Below are positions 11,290-22,016 of a stretch of DNA of 64,000 nt, one piece after another. The notes beneath the pieces are model-generated. The model did not search any database, was not told where the DNA came from, and saw only the letters and a program-made list of their open reading frames with translations. The stretch spans positions 27,938,707 to 28,002,706 of the forward strand of contig JAWZYU010000025.1 of NCBI GenBank assembly GCA_038380435.1, given 5' to 3'. Each line of letters starts with the position of its first letter. Position 1 is the stretch's first letter. Made by a program: the position numbers and the translations under genes. The DNA is from Ryuthela nishihirai. Its lineage: Eukaryota; Arthropoda; Arachnida; Araneae; Heptathelidae.

Positions 11290-11585
11290 CGGGGCTCGAA
11301 CCCAGGTCCGTAGATCAGTAGCCTAGCGTGCTAACCAATCGGAACCCAGGTCCCGTAGATCAGTAGCCTAGCGTGCTAACCAATCGGAACCCAGGTCCCG
11401 TAGATCAATAGCCTAGCGTGCTAACCAATCGAAACCCAGGTCCCGTAGATCAGTAGCCTAGCGTGCTAACCTATCGCAACCCAGGTCCCGTAGATCAGTA
11501 GCCTAGCGTGCTAACCTATCGGAACCCAGGTCCCGTAGATCACTAGCCTAGCGTGCTAACCAATCGGAACCCAGGTCCCGTAGAT
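11290..11585. repeat. 45-46-bp SINE-B-derived minisatellite
   Basis: About six units of GTAGATCAGTAGCCTAGCG plus TGCTAACCAATCGGAACC. Single-base variants distinguish units. It continues at 12221-12340 after an insertion. Confidence 0.93.
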
Positions 11586-12220
11586 AACAATTGGGATATA
11601 CCCTTTTCTTCTGTATTTTCAGTCTCAAAAAAAAAAAAACTTATTTTATTTATTTTCATCCCCCTCTTTATTCTCAAAACAAATACAAACATTTTGACTA
11701 TTTGTCTCACTCCGAATATTAATTTAATGTGCACATTAAACTTAAATATCCCCTCCTCTTCCACATTTCATATCTCAAAAAAAAAGAAATAAAATTTTTT
11801 TATTTTTTTTTAGTTCTTATTGTTTCACACATTTTATCACATTTTCTCTCTCTATCCTATTAATGGATTACTTCAATGACTCACAAAAAAAAACATCTCA
11901 CCCTTATAATTTCCTTTATCATACTTACAACATATCCCCTCATTTCTTAATAAAAAAATTAATCACAAAACTTACTCACACTTCAACCTCACCTGTTCCC
12001 CTCCCCCCCCTGCATCTTCCTTTCAACCACTGGGCGGCCTGCGGCCAATTGCCCTCTGCCACTATGTAAGGTTGCTGGCCTTTCACTATGCCAGCCCAAT
12101 TTTTTCTGTTGTTCTACTGCACCCACAGCCAACTTAGCACATGGACCTGATGATAAGAGGGCCGAGGTCCACTTTACAAAGAGGTCCAGGGAAAGATGAG
12201 TTTTGTTTGAAGAAGAAGAA
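11586..12220 (+). mobile_element. Insertion inside the minisatellite, (GAA)n-ended; possible LINE 3' end
   Basis: About 635 bp of unrelated sequence splits the array within GTAGATCAG. It has long A/T tracts and ends in GAAGAAGAAGAAGAT immediately before the array resumes. A simple-repeat 3' end suggests a retroelement tail, but no coding motif is visible. Confidence 0.45.
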
Positions 12221-12411
12221 GATCAGTAGCCTAGCGTGCTAACCAATCGGAACCCAGGTTCCGTAGATCAGTAGCCTAGCGTGCTAACCAATCGGAACCC
12301 AGGTTCCGTAGATCAGTAGCCTAGCGTGCTAACCAATCGGCCAGCGGAATACTAAAGATCATAATTTTTTTAAACTGTGGTATATTTTGATAAAGCAGCA
12401 TAGCCAACAGC

Positions 12412-12599
12412 GGGTTGTTGGTTATTTTCTTCTGAGCGGCACTTTTTTTTTCACACAATGGTCTAAATGCCAAGACCACAAGGATCTCAAAGGCTCAGGG
12501 AATGTTGGGGGAAGAGAAATCACTGGACAGACAGCTGTCAGTAGAGGTTGTTCATCATATTCTTTAATGTGCACAGAGTATGGCTCTCTGCACCGGGTG
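12412..12599 (-). mobile_element. Old SINE-A, left part
   Basis: Divergent TCTGAGCGGCAC to GCACAGAGTATGGCTCTC. The element continues at 13012 after a younger insertion. Confidence 0.8.
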
Positions 12600-12611
12600 G
12601 TGGAGGGGGGG

Positions 12612-12996
12612 TTGCGTTGTTTTACCTCTGAGCGGCACTTTTTTGCACACCATGAGCTAAATGGCCAGGTCACATGGACCCCGAAGGCTCAGAGAAGGTT
12701 GGGGGAGGGGACCCACTGGAACAGCTGTTGGGAGACAGATGGTAGCCTCCCATCAAGGTCATCCAGCGTGTTCTTTAACGTGCACAGGGTATGTCTCTCC
12801 CGCACACGGGGCCGCGGCTTAACGTCCCATCCGACGGACGGCGGCCTTTCCAAGCCCATCGGTGTCCCCTACTGACCGTGGGCAGGGCGGGGAGTTTTGC
12901 GGAGATAAATCTCAACGCTGACCCAACTGGGACTCGAACCTGGGAACTACAGATTACGAGCCTGGCGCGCTACCGACTGAGCCACCACCGCCCCTA
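12612..12996 (-). mobile_element. Full-length SINE-A nested in an old SINE-A
   Basis: Complete copy flanked by the G-rich TSD GTGGAGGGGGGG (12600-12611 and about 12999-13010). The interrupted old copy reads on with GTATGGCTTTACGTACC. Confidence 0.92.
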
Positions 12997-13011
12997 AGTG
13001 GAGGGGGGGGG

Positions 13012-13203
13012 GGTGTATGGCTTTACGTACCATCAACCGACGCACGGTGGCCTTTTTATCGATGTCCCCTTTGACCGAGGGCAGGGTTAGCGGAGATAAA
13101 TCTCAACGCAGGCACTCAACGCAGTCAAGTCGAAGGACTCGAACTTGAGAACTGCAGAATTGCGAGCATGGTGCCTTACCGACTAAACAAACCTCCGCCC
13201 CAG
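13012..13203 (-). mobile_element. Old SINE-A, right part
   Basis: Continuation of the copy at 12412: GTATGGCTTTACGTACC, AGCGGAGATAAATCTCAACG, GGACTCGAACTTGAGAACTG and the terminal CCTCCGCCCC. Confidence 0.8.
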
Positions 13204-13205
13204 TT

Positions 13206-13396
13206 TGCAAGAGAGTCATCATACTGTTGCATGTTGAAAAAACGAGCTGGATGGCCTTGTCGGAAAGATTTCATCTCTCTCATAACTGCTGTCCACTGAT
13301 CCCCTACTTCTGAGTTTTTGAATCTTGTCATCTCGCGTATTTGTCCCACAGGGTGAAAAAAAAAAGTGCGTCTCGGATGTAAATGAAACCAACCAC
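13206..13396 (+). mobile_element. Old SINE-A 3' half
   Basis: Plus-oriented body (GTTGAAAAAACGAGCTGGATGG onward, divergent) and a tail GATGTAAATGAAACCAACCACC-like in place of GGTAAAACAACCC. It lies tail-out next to the minus-oriented copy. Confidence 0.7.
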
Positions 13397-13412
13397 CTAT
13401 ATAAGATCCTTG

Positions 13413-13797
13413 GCTTGGGCTGTTTCACCTCTGGGACACACTTTTTTGCAGACAATTGGCTAAATGGCTAGGTCACAAGGACCCCGAAGGCTCAGAGAAG
13501 GTTGAGGGAGGGGATCCACTGAAACAGCTGTTGGGAGACAGATGGTAGCCCCCCGTCAAGGCCATCCAGCGTGTTCTTTAACGTGCACAGGGTATGGCTC
13601 TTCCGGCACACGGGGCCACAGCTTAACGTCCCATCCGACGGACGGCGTTCTTTCCAAGCCCATCGGTGTCCCCTACTGACCGTGGGCAGGGCGGGGAGTT
13701 TTGCGGAGATAAATCTCAAAGCTGACTCAGCTGGGACTCGAATCTGGGAACTACAGATTACGAGCTTGGCGCGCTACCAACTGAGCCACCCCGCCCC
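13413..13797 (-). mobile_element. Full-length SINE-A
   Basis: Complete with small substitutions and a terminal CCGCCCC. No clear TSD. Confidence 0.92.
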
Positions 13798-14361
13798 TGA
13801 ATAAAAAAAAAGGACGTTAAGTTTAAATGTGTGCTCGAGTCATATTATTGCATTTCTTTTTTTAAATAATCCGCTTCGACGAAACAGAAAAACAAATACT
13901 ACTTTCTCTTACGAGCAGCAACATCAATAATAGTCCGGCGATTAAACGAGTTGTTTCTAATTCTGGCGCAATAATCCTTTTGGCGCCTTGTTCTTAATAA
14001 GGAAATCTCTTCACTCCGCTATAAAGTAAACAAACACAGGTGATAAAAAAATCTTTGCTCTATATCGGCTGCAGCTGAAAAGAGAATTGAACAACAAACA
14101 GCCAAATAACTTAGACCAGTTCCTATTTTTCTTTCATAGCTTTTACCAGATAACAAAAAAAATTAAAGATTTTCTTATTCTCAAAGGTTTTGAAAGAAAG
14201 CACACGTTTCAGGGTTGAAAACAGTGATTTAAGTATACGGCCACAGAGAACGCAGTTTAGCATTATTCGGAGTTACAATTTTTCGGACATCGTGAAAGAA
14301 AACTATCATCAAAAAAGGTGATGGCCTCACAGGAGCAGCGATCAAGTGTTACTGCTAATGT
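13798..14361. other. A/T-rich stretch, no gene seen
   Basis: No coding or RNA motif recognised. Confidence 0.45.
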
Positions 14362-14373
14362 CTAGTTTCAATA

Positions 14374-14931
14374 GGGGCGGGGGTGGCTCAGTCGGTAGCG
14401 CGCCAGGCTCATAATCTGTAGTTCCCAGGTTCGAGTCCCAGCTGGGTCAGCGTTGAGATTTATCTCCGCAAAATTCCCCGCCCTGCCCACGGTCAGTAGG
14501 GGACACCGATGGGCTTGGGAAAGGCCACCGTCCGTCGGATGGAACGTTAAGCCGTGGCCCCATGTGCGGGAGAGAGCCATACCCTGTGCACATTAATAGA
14601 ACAAGCTGGATGGCCTTGACGGAAGGCTACCATTTGTCTCCCAACAGGTGTTCCAGTGGGTCCCCTCCCCCAACCTTCTCTGAGCCTTCGGGGTTCTTGT
14701 GACCTGGCCATTTAGCCCATGGTGTGCAAAAAAGTGCCGCTCAGAGGTAAAACAACCCAACGTTAAAGAACACGCTGGATGACCTTGACGGGAGGTTACC
14801 ATCTGTCTCCCAACAGCTGTTCCAGTGGGTCCTCTCCCCCAACCTTCTCTGAGCCTTCGGGGTTCTTGTGACCTGGCCATTTAGCCCATGGTGTGCAAAA
14901 AAGTGACGCTCAGAGATAAAACAACCCAACC
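14374..14931 (+). mobile_element. SINE-A with duplicated 3' half; head closest to tRNA-Met
   Basis: The head carries CTCATAATC, that is a CAT anticodon as in elongator tRNA-Met, where other copies have CGT. After AAAACAACCCAACG at 14758 the 3' half is repeated once. One perfect TSD CTAGTTTCAATA (14362-14373 and 14932-14943) brackets both parts. Confidence 0.93.
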
Positions 14932-14943
14932 CTAGTTTCAATA

Positions 14944-15395
14944 TGCCAGAAAGGTCGAAAATGTTTAAAACGCTAAACGGCTTTCTGCGGAATCTCGTCG
15001 TTTGATTAATACGTTGGTTTTCTTCTGTCAGTTTGCCGTGAAGTTTTAATTAACCGTTTGCCGACCGTAGCTTCGCTAGGAGTTCTTTTCTTGATTGGGC
15101 TGCTTTCGATTCCCTTCGCGGATAAACCGCTCTAGATTGGCGCTGTTATTTCGTAATACCCGCTAATTTGTCACAGAACGAGAGAGAGATACTTCAATAC
15201 TTCGCCGAGGAAAGCTACTCCATTGGAAGCATATGCCAGTCAGATGCCGAATTTGGAGAGTGTAGACGTCATCTCTTTCCTTCAGAGATACTCATTACGA
15301 AGTTGTTGCAAGACTTTAGAGATTGTCAAAATGAAACGCTTCTCGAATAATTGGTGAAGGTTTGTTTCTCTAGAGACAGAGTTATCTTGTAGTTT
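14944..15395. other. Unique stretch, no gene seen
   Basis: A short ORF at 15168-15350 has no recognisable family features. Confidence 0.4.
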
Positions 15396-15400
15396 ACTTT

Positions 15401-15480
15401 GGGTTGTGTAAACTCTGAGCACAACATGGGCTAAATGGCCAAATCAAATGGACCTCAAGGGATCAGATTTATCTCTGAGA
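15401..15480 (-). mobile_element. Old SINE-A fragments
   Basis: GGGTTGTGTAAACTCTGAGC to CACAACATGGGCTAAATGG is a deleted old copy. A second old copy starts at about 15466 (TTTATCTCTGAGAG) and is split by the next element. Confidence 0.65.
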
Positions 15481-16251
15481 GGGGCGGGGGTGGCTCAGCC
15501 GCTACTGCGCCAAGCTCGTAATCTACAGCTCCCAGGTTCGAGTCCTAACTGGGCCAGCGTCGAGATTTACCTACGCAAAACTCTGCCTTCGGTCACTAAG
15601 GGAAAACCGATTGGCTTGGAAAGGTCACCGTCCTTGGATGGGACATTAAGCCGTGGCGCTGTTTTCGGGTTGGGTTGTTTTACCTCTGAGCGGCACTTTT
15701 TTGCACACCATGGGCTAAATGGCCAGGTCACATGGACCCCGAAGGCTCAGAGAAGGTTGGGGGAGGGGACCCACTGGAACAGCTGTTGGGAGACAGATGG
15801 TAGCCTCCCGTCAAGGCCATACAGCGTGTTCTTTAACGTGCACAGGGTATGGCTCTCCCGCACACGGGGCCATGTCTTAACGTCCCATCCGACGGACGGC
15901 GGCCTTTCCCAGCCCATCGGTGTCCCCTACTGACCGTGGGCAGGGCGGGGAGTTTTGTGGAGATAAATCTCAACGCTGACCCAGCTGGGACTCGAACCTG
16001 GGAACTACAGATTGCGAGCCTGGCGCGCTACCGACTGAGCCACCCCCGCCCCACTGTTTGCAGGAGAACCATACCCTGTGCACGTTAAAGAGGATGCTGG
16101 ATGGCTTGACAAGAGACTACCATCTGTCTTCTAACAGCTGTCTAGTGGGTCCCCTCCCTCCAACATTCTCTGAGCCTCGGGGTCCTTATGACCTGGTCAT
16201 TTAGCCTGGTGTATGTGCAAAAAGTGTTGCTCACGAGTAAAACAACCCAAC
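15481..16251 (+). mobile_element. Divergent SINE-A containing a nested SINE-A
   Basis: The plus-oriented head at 15481 and the 3' body from about 16053 to AAAACAACCCAACC are halves of one element. Its TSD TCTGAGAG (15473-15480 region and about 16253) lies in an older SINE-A. Confidence 0.85.
15668..16052 (-). mobile_element. Full-length SINE-A nested inside a plus-strand SINE-A
   Basis: Complete copy inserted where the host reads GCGCTGTTTTCGG / CACTGTTTGCAGG (imperfect TSD). With its host and the old SINE-A beneath it, this makes three generations. Confidence 0.9.
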
Positions 16252-16252
16252 C

Positions 16253-18289
16253 TCTGAGAGGCATTTATTGCATTAATGTCTAGTCACAAGGACCCCGCGG
16301 ACTTAGGAAGGATGAGGAAGAGGATACACTGGACAGGTGTTCTCAGGTTCGAGTCCCGCTGTTCGAGCCGTTAGGAAACAGATGGGAGCCTTCCGTTACG
16401 GGCATCCAGTGTGTTAGGAAACAGATGGGAGCCTTCCGTTACGGCCATCCAGTGTGTTAGGAAACAGTTGGGAGCCTTCCGTTACGGCCATCCAGTGTGT
16501 TAGGAAACAGTTGGGAGCCTTCCGTTCGGACATCCAGTGTGTTAGGAAACAGACGGGAGTCTTCCGTTACGGCCATCCAGTGTGTTAGGAAACAGTTGGG
16601 AGCCTCCCGTTCGGACATCCAATGTGTTAGGAAACAGATGGGAGTCTTCCGTTACGGCCATCCAGTGTGTTAGGAAACAGATGGGAGCCTTCCGTTACGG
16701 CCATCCAGTGTGTTAGGAAACAGTTGGGAGCCTTCCGTTACGGCTATCCAGTGTGTTAGGAAACAGTTGGGAGCTTTCCGTTCGGACATCCAGTGTGTTA
16801 GGAAACAGATGGGAGTCTTCCGTTAGGGCCATCCATTGTGTTAGGAAACAGTTTAGGGCCTTCCGTTATGGCCATCCAGTGTGTTAGGAAACAGATGGGA
16901 GCCTTCCGTTACGGCCATCCAATGTGTTAGGAAACAGATGGGAGCCTTCCGTTACGGCCATCCAGTGTGTTAGGAAACAGATGGGAGCCTTCCATTATGG
17001 TCATCCAGTGTGTTAGGAAACAGATGGGAGCCTTCCGTTACGGCCATCCAGTGTGTTAAGGAAACAGTTGGGAGCCTTCCGTTCGGACATCCAGTGTGTT
17101 AGGAAACAGATGGGAGTCTTCCGTTACGGCCATCCAGTGTAGTAGGAAACAGATGGGAGTCTTCCGTTAGGGCCATCCAGTGTGTTAGGAAACAGTTTAG
17201 GGCCTTCCGTTATGGCCATCCAGTGTGTTAGGAAACAGATGGGAGCCTTCCGTTACGGCCATCCAATGTGCTAGGAAACAGATGGGAGCCTTCCGTTACG
17301 GCCATCCAATGTGTTAGGAAACAGATGGGAGCCTTCCGTTACGGTCATCCAGTGTGTTAGGAAACAGTTGGGAGCCTTCCGTTCGGACATCCAGTGTGTT
17401 AGGAAACAGATGGGAGCCTTCCGTTACGGCCATCCAGTGTGTTAGGAAACAGTTGGGAGCCTTCCGTTACGGCCATCCAGTGTGTTAGGAAACAGTTGGG
17501 AGCCTTCCGTTCGGACATCCAGTGTGTTAGGAAACAGATGGGAGTCTTCCGTTACGGCCATCCAGTGTGTTAGGAAACAGTTGGGAGCCTTCCGTTACGG
17601 CCATCCAGTGTGTTAGGAAACAGTTGGGAGCCTTCCGTTCGGACATCCAGTGTGTTAGGAAACAGATGGGAGCCTTCCGTTACGGCCATCCAGTGTGTTA
17701 GGAAACAGTTGGGAACCTTCCGTTACGGTCATCCAGTGTTAGGAAACAGATGGGAGTCTTCCGTTACGGCCATCCAGTGTGTTAGGAAACAGATGGGAGC
17801 CTTCCGTTACGGTCATCCAGTGTGTTAGGAAACAGATGGGAGCCTTCCGTTACGGTCATCCAGTGTGTTAAGAAATAGATGGGAGCCTTCCGTTACGGTC
17901 ATCCAGTGTGTTAGGAAACAGATGGGAGTCTTCCGTTACGGTCATCCAGTGTGTTAGGAAACAGATGGGAGCCTTCCGTTACGGCCATCCAGTGTGTTTT
18001 TCAATAGGAAATGGCTCTCCTGCAGTTGTTAGGAAAAAGTACCGTTGTCAAGGCCATCCAGCGTGTTCTTCAACGTGCACAGTATATTGACTCTTCTGTA
18101 ACGGCACCAGGAATAACGTCCCATTCGGAGGATGGCGGACTTTTGAAGTACGCTTGTGTCCTCTCTTTCTGACTGAGGGACAGGGTACGGTTTAGCGGAG
18201 AAAAATCTGAATGCAGACACGCTTGGGACTCGAACCCAGGAGCTGCAGATTACAAACCAGGCGCGCTACCTACTGGCCAACCCCTGCCT
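16253..18289 (-). mobile_element. Old SINE-A inflated to 2 kb by an internal minisatellite
   Basis: It opens with CTCTGAGAGGCATTTATTGC and closes with the body and head from ATCCAGCGTGTTCTTCAACG (18056) to GGACTCGAACCCAGGAGCTG and CAACCCCTGCC. The part equivalent to GGGAGACAGATGGTAGCC is amplified about 38-fold. Confidence 0.88.
16370..17998. repeat. 43-bp minisatellite with variant-unit structure
   Basis: About 38 head-to-tail units of GTGTGTTAGGAAACAGATGG then GAGCCTTCCGTTACGG and CCATCCA. The main variants are GATGGG/GTTGGG and TTACGGCCATCC/TTCGGACATCC (42 bp). The variants recur in runs, suggesting multi-unit duplications. Confidence 0.96.
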
Positions 18290-18620
18290 TCAACATAGAT
18301 GCAATATCAGTCTTTTTTTTTTTAACAAAGATGCAATATTATTTTTTTCCGAAACTTTTGTTCCAAAACAAAGTTATAAAAGCTTAACCACAAATTTTGC
18401 ATATGAGGCACTCCGCGACACACTCTTTACTTAATTAAAATTGCTCATGAACTAGCGCATTGAAACATTTATTATGTAGGATTACGAACAATGAGTTCGG
18501 GAAAGGCATTGCCCTCCTTCTACCTAACTCTGGAAGGCTTTGCTTACACTAACATTAAAATGACATCCATTAAAATGTTTACTCCATTAAAAACTGGTCA
18601 AAGAGTTTTTGGCCTTCATC
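18290..18620. other. A/T-rich stretch, no gene seen
   Basis: Nothing recognised. Its right edge (TTAAAAACTGGTCAAAGAG) is part of the following tandem duplication. Confidence 0.45.
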
Positions 18621-18623
18621 TTT

Positions 18624-19005
18624 GGGGTTCGGTCAGTCGGTAGCGCGCCAGGCTCGTAATCTGTAGTTCCCAGGTTCGAGTCCCCGCTGGGTAAGCGTTG
18701 AGATTTATCTCCGCAAAATTCCCCGCCCTGCCCACGGTCAGTAGGGGACACCGATGGCCTTGGAAAGGCCACCGTCCGTCGGATGGGACGTAAGCCGTGG
18801 CCCTGTGTGCGGGAGAGACATACCCGGTGCACGTTAAAGAACACGCTGGATGGCATTGACGAGAGGCTACCATCTGTCTCCCAACAGCTGTTCCAGTGGG
18901 TCCCCTCCCCCAACCTTCTCTGAGCCTTCGGGCTCCATGTGACCTGGCCATTTAGCCCATGGTGTGCAAAAAAGTGCCGCTCAGAGGTAAAACAACCCAA
19001 CCCAA
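18624..19005 (+). mobile_element. SINE-A, first unit of a SINE+flank tandem duplication
   Basis: The head begins TTTGGGGTTCGGTCAGTCGG, with box A damaged. The body and the AACCCAACCCAA tail are complete. The flank TCCATTAAAAACTGGTCAAAG recurs before the next copy. Confidence 0.9.
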
Positions 19006-19047
19006 CTCCATTAAAAACTTGTCAAAGAGTTTTTGGCTTTCATCTTT

Positions 19048-19393
19048 GGGGTTCGGTCAGTCGGTAGCGCGCCAGGCTCGAAATCTGCAGTTCCCAGGTT
19101 CGAGTCCCCGCTGGGTAAGCGTTGAGACTTATCTCTGCAAAATTCTCCGCCATGCCCACAGTCGAACACCGATGGGCTTGGAAAAACCACCGTCCGTCGG
19201 ATGGGACGTTAAGCCGTGACCCCGTGTACGGGAGATCCATACCCTGTGCACGTTAAAGAACACGTTGGATGGTCTTGACGGGAGGCTACCATCTGTCTTC
19301 CAAACTTCTGAGCCTTCGGGGTCCTTGTGACCTGGCCATTTAGCCCATGGTGTGCAAAAAAGTGCCGCTCAGAGGTAAAACAACCCAACCCAA
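19048..19393 (+). mobile_element. SINE-A, second unit of the tandem duplication
   Basis: It has the same unusual head and the same upstream flank (GTCAAAGAGTTTTTGGC) as the first unit, with a deletion around the ACAGCTGTTCCAGTGGG region. Confidence 0.9.
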
Positions 19394-19433
19394 CAGTTAA
19401 AAACTGGTCAAATAGTTTTTTCCCCTTCATGCC

Positions 19434-19774
19434 TGGGGTTGGGTCAGTCGGTAGCGTGCTAGGCGCGTAATCTGCTGTTCTCAGGTTCGAGTCCCGCAGG
19501 TCTGACGACAGCGCTAATCAAGAAACGGCGTACGTTGAAAATTTTATCCACTAATTCCCTCTCTGTCCTTAGTAAGAAGGGACACCTTGACGGCTTAGAT
19601 AGAACTTTTCAATAGGACGTGATCCGTGTACAGCAGTTATATACTCTGCATACGTTGAAGAACACTGGATGTGTTAAGGGCAAGCTTACATCAATTTCCT
19701 AGAAGTTCCAGCGGGTTCTCTCCCCAAGCACTCTCTGAAACACTGGGGGATCATTGTGACCTGGGCATTTAGCA
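19434..19774 (+). mobile_element. Old SINE-A, third in the row
   Basis: A related flank (TTAAAAACTGGTCAAATAG) and a GGGTCAGTCGGTAGCG head precede a divergent body. It ends at GACCTGGGCATTTAGCATA, where SINE-B begins. Confidence 0.75.
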
Positions 19775-19778
19775 TATT

Positions 19779-19972
19779 GCATGGCCGAGTGGTTAGCACG
19801 CTTGGCTACTGATCTAAGGGACCTGGGTTCGAGCCCCGGGTAAGGCATGGATGTATGTGTCGTTTTTCTGCTGAGGTCCTGCCATCCTCTCAGACCTTCT
19901 ACTATGGCATGCAAACTGACAGGCTCCTGTCAGACCTCTGTGGCAAGCAGCTGCTTGAGGGGATATTTATTT
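19779..19972 (+). mobile_element. SINE-B copy 1
   Basis: GGCCGAGTGGTTAGCACG (D arm, box A), GGTTCGAGCCC (box B), CTCTCAGACCTTCTACTATGG and the tail TGCTTGAGGGGATATTTATT are present. Confidence 0.92.
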
Positions 19973-19977
19973 CCGCC

Positions 19978-20186
19978 GTCCCATGGCCGAATGGTTAGCG
20001 CGCTTGGCTACTGATCTAAGGGACCTGGGTTCGTGCCCCGGGTAAGGCACGGATGTATGTGTCGTTTTTCTGCTGAGGTCCTGCCATCCTCTCAGACCTT
20101 CTACTATGGCATATAAACTGACTGGCTCCTGTCAGACCTCTGTGGCAAGCAGCTGCTTGAGGGGGTATTTATTTTATTATTTATTT
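19978..20186 (+). mobile_element. SINE-B copy 2, tandem
   Basis: Directly follows copy 1 with the same structure. Box B reads GGTTCGTGCCC. The tail is TTTATTTTATTATTTATTTT. Confidence 0.92.
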
Positions 20187-20520
20187 TGCAAAAGAACTGT
20201 GAGGTAAAGCAAACAAATCCCGATTCCTCTGAACTGGTAAAATTCTCTTTATTAATTTCCAGAGAATTTTATCTTTCTCTCTATAGAAATAGTAAAATGG
20301 CGTCTCCTGTCTCCGTAAACGTTTCGGCCAATGCCCATGTTCCCAATACACTTTTATTATTATAATTTGATATTTGGACATTCCTTTTCTTTCTACGGAT
20401 AAGTTCTGATATCGATGGAATGACCCTGCAGAAATAGCGGGAACTAGACTCAAAATCTGACCTTTTGGATTGACAAGCCTAAGATGATGCGCAGAAAGGA
20501 AGATGTGCAGTCGTGTTGGG
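20187..20520. other. Unique stretch, no gene seen
   Basis: A minus-strand ORF of 90 codons has no recognisable features. Confidence 0.4.
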
Positions 20521-20528
20521 AAGGATTT

Positions 20529-20910
20529 TGGGTTGTTTTACCTCTGAGCGGCACTTTTTTGCACAACATGGGCTAAATGGCCAGGTCACATGGACCCCGA
20601 AGGCTCAGAGAAGGTTGGGGGAGGGGACCCACTGGAACAGCTGTTGGGAGACAGATGGTAGCCTCCCGTCAAGTCCATCCAGCGTGTTCTTTAACGTGCA
20701 CAGGGTATGGCTCTCCCGCACACGGGACCATGGCTTAACGTCCCATCCGACGGACGGCGGCCTTTCCAAGCCCATCGGTGTCCCCTACTGACCGTGGGCA
20801 GGGCGGGAAACTTTACGGAGATAAATCTCAACGCTGACCCAGTTGGGACTCGAACCTGGGAACTACAGATTACGAGCCTGGCGCGCTACCGACTGAGCCA
20901 CCCCCGCCCC
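20529..20910 (-). mobile_element. Full-length SINE-A
   Basis: Nearly consensus throughout, from GGGTTGTTTTACC to CCCCCGCCCC. Confidence 0.94.
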
Positions 20911-21680
20911 TAGAGGCAGGGGTGAATGCCTCATTTTTAGATTCGCCGGGAGCCAAAAATTCTTAATCTGTCAATGGGTTGGAAAACTTATCGACGTGCT
21001 ATTTCCCCACCGAGATCAGAGCGAAGATGGGATGGAAGAAGTTGCAAACCACATTGGAACTGTCTAGACAAGCTACTGCTAACTCATCTGGAATTAAATC
21101 CAGATTGTGACGTCAAGTTGTCAAGCGACGTTAGAACAACACGAGATTGGAACCAAAATCGCCAACCCATCCGTTCCTTACGAGATTTCTCTCCGACGAA
21201 ACATCACTTGTTCGGACACTTCGCGAGATCACGCCTCTATCGCGTTTCACGATGCCAAAAATTAATTACCACTTTTCGCCCTTCGCAGGAAGCAAAACAC
21301 GACCGGCGGTCATCTCTGCGGTCATCCCGAAAAGGGAAACCGAAGGTGACACGAGCCAGCCAAATTAGGTCATTACCTTCGACCGAGATGTCCTTTTGTG
21401 TCGAGAGGGTGCCAAGAGAGAGAATCAGGAATGACACAATGAAGCGAGACTTGGTACTAAGCTACTGCCATCATTCCTTTTCCTCGAGATGTCCGACAGT
21501 GCTTGGGGTAATGGAAAGGGAGCGCCAATCAGCACTGGTGACGATATATGGTGACGTAGGATCCCGACGGCGCCACTAACTCGATTTCCTTGCTGTCAAT
21601 TCCGCTCTTTTTGTCGACAGGGTCACCTTATGACATCACTCGAGAGTTGCATCTCGTCTTCCAAGTGGGACTACTACTTA
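20911..21680. other. Unique stretch with a 201-codon ORF of doubtful reality
   Basis: An ATG-started frame runs 20974-21579 on the plus strand. Its product is rich in Arg and Ser, has no domain I can name and no hydrophobic segment, and an overlapping frame is open too. It is more likely a chance ORF or an exon fragment than a gene. Confidence 0.25.
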
Positions 21681-21693
21681 CCAGGATTTTAGA

Positions 21694-21952
21694 TTTTTTG
21701 GGTTGTTTTACCTCTGAGCGGCACTTTTTTGCACACCATGGGCTAAATAGCCAGGTCACATGGTCCCCGAAGGCTCAGAGAAGGTTGGGGGAGGGGACCC
21801 ACTGAAACGGCTCTTGGGAGACAGATGGTAGCCTCCCGTCAAGGCCATCCAGCGTGTTCTTTAACGTGCACAGGGTATGGCTCTCCCGCACACGGGGCCA
21901 CGGCTTAACGTCCCATCCGACGGACGGCGGCCTTTCCAAGCCCATCGGTGTC
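21694..21952 (-). mobile_element. 5'-truncated SINE-A with 13-bp TSD
   Basis: It ends at CCATCGGTGTC. A perfect TSD CCAGGATTTTAGA lies at 21681-21693 and 21953-21965. Confidence 0.94.
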
Positions 21953-22016
21953 CCAGGATTTTAGAGATATACACTCTGTTACAGAAGGTAACAGGACTCT
22001 TTCATGTGTAGGTGCT

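Larger units (their letters stand above)
11151..12340 (-). mobile_element. SINE-B copy expanded by a minisatellite and interrupted
   Basis: The 3' part of SINE-B runs from AAATAAATACCCC to the box B complement GGGCTCGAACCCAGG. The head is then amplified as 45-46-bp units at 11290-11585 and 12221-12340, with a foreign insertion between them. Confidence 0.85.

Noticed and set aside
12387..12875. 162-codon ORF and many 80-140-codon ORFs with shared peptides
   Set aside because: They lie in SINE-A copies; the shared peptides come from the repeat, read in different frames and broken by insertions in each copy.
16370..17998. CRISPR array
   Set aside because: Units abut with no unique spacers, and the context is eukaryotic. 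It is a minisatellite.
20974..21579. 201-codon plus-strand ORF
   Set aside because: Longest ORF in the window, but no domain, no biased codon pattern that I can see, and overlapping open frames. It could be chance. RNA-seq or conservation would be needed.
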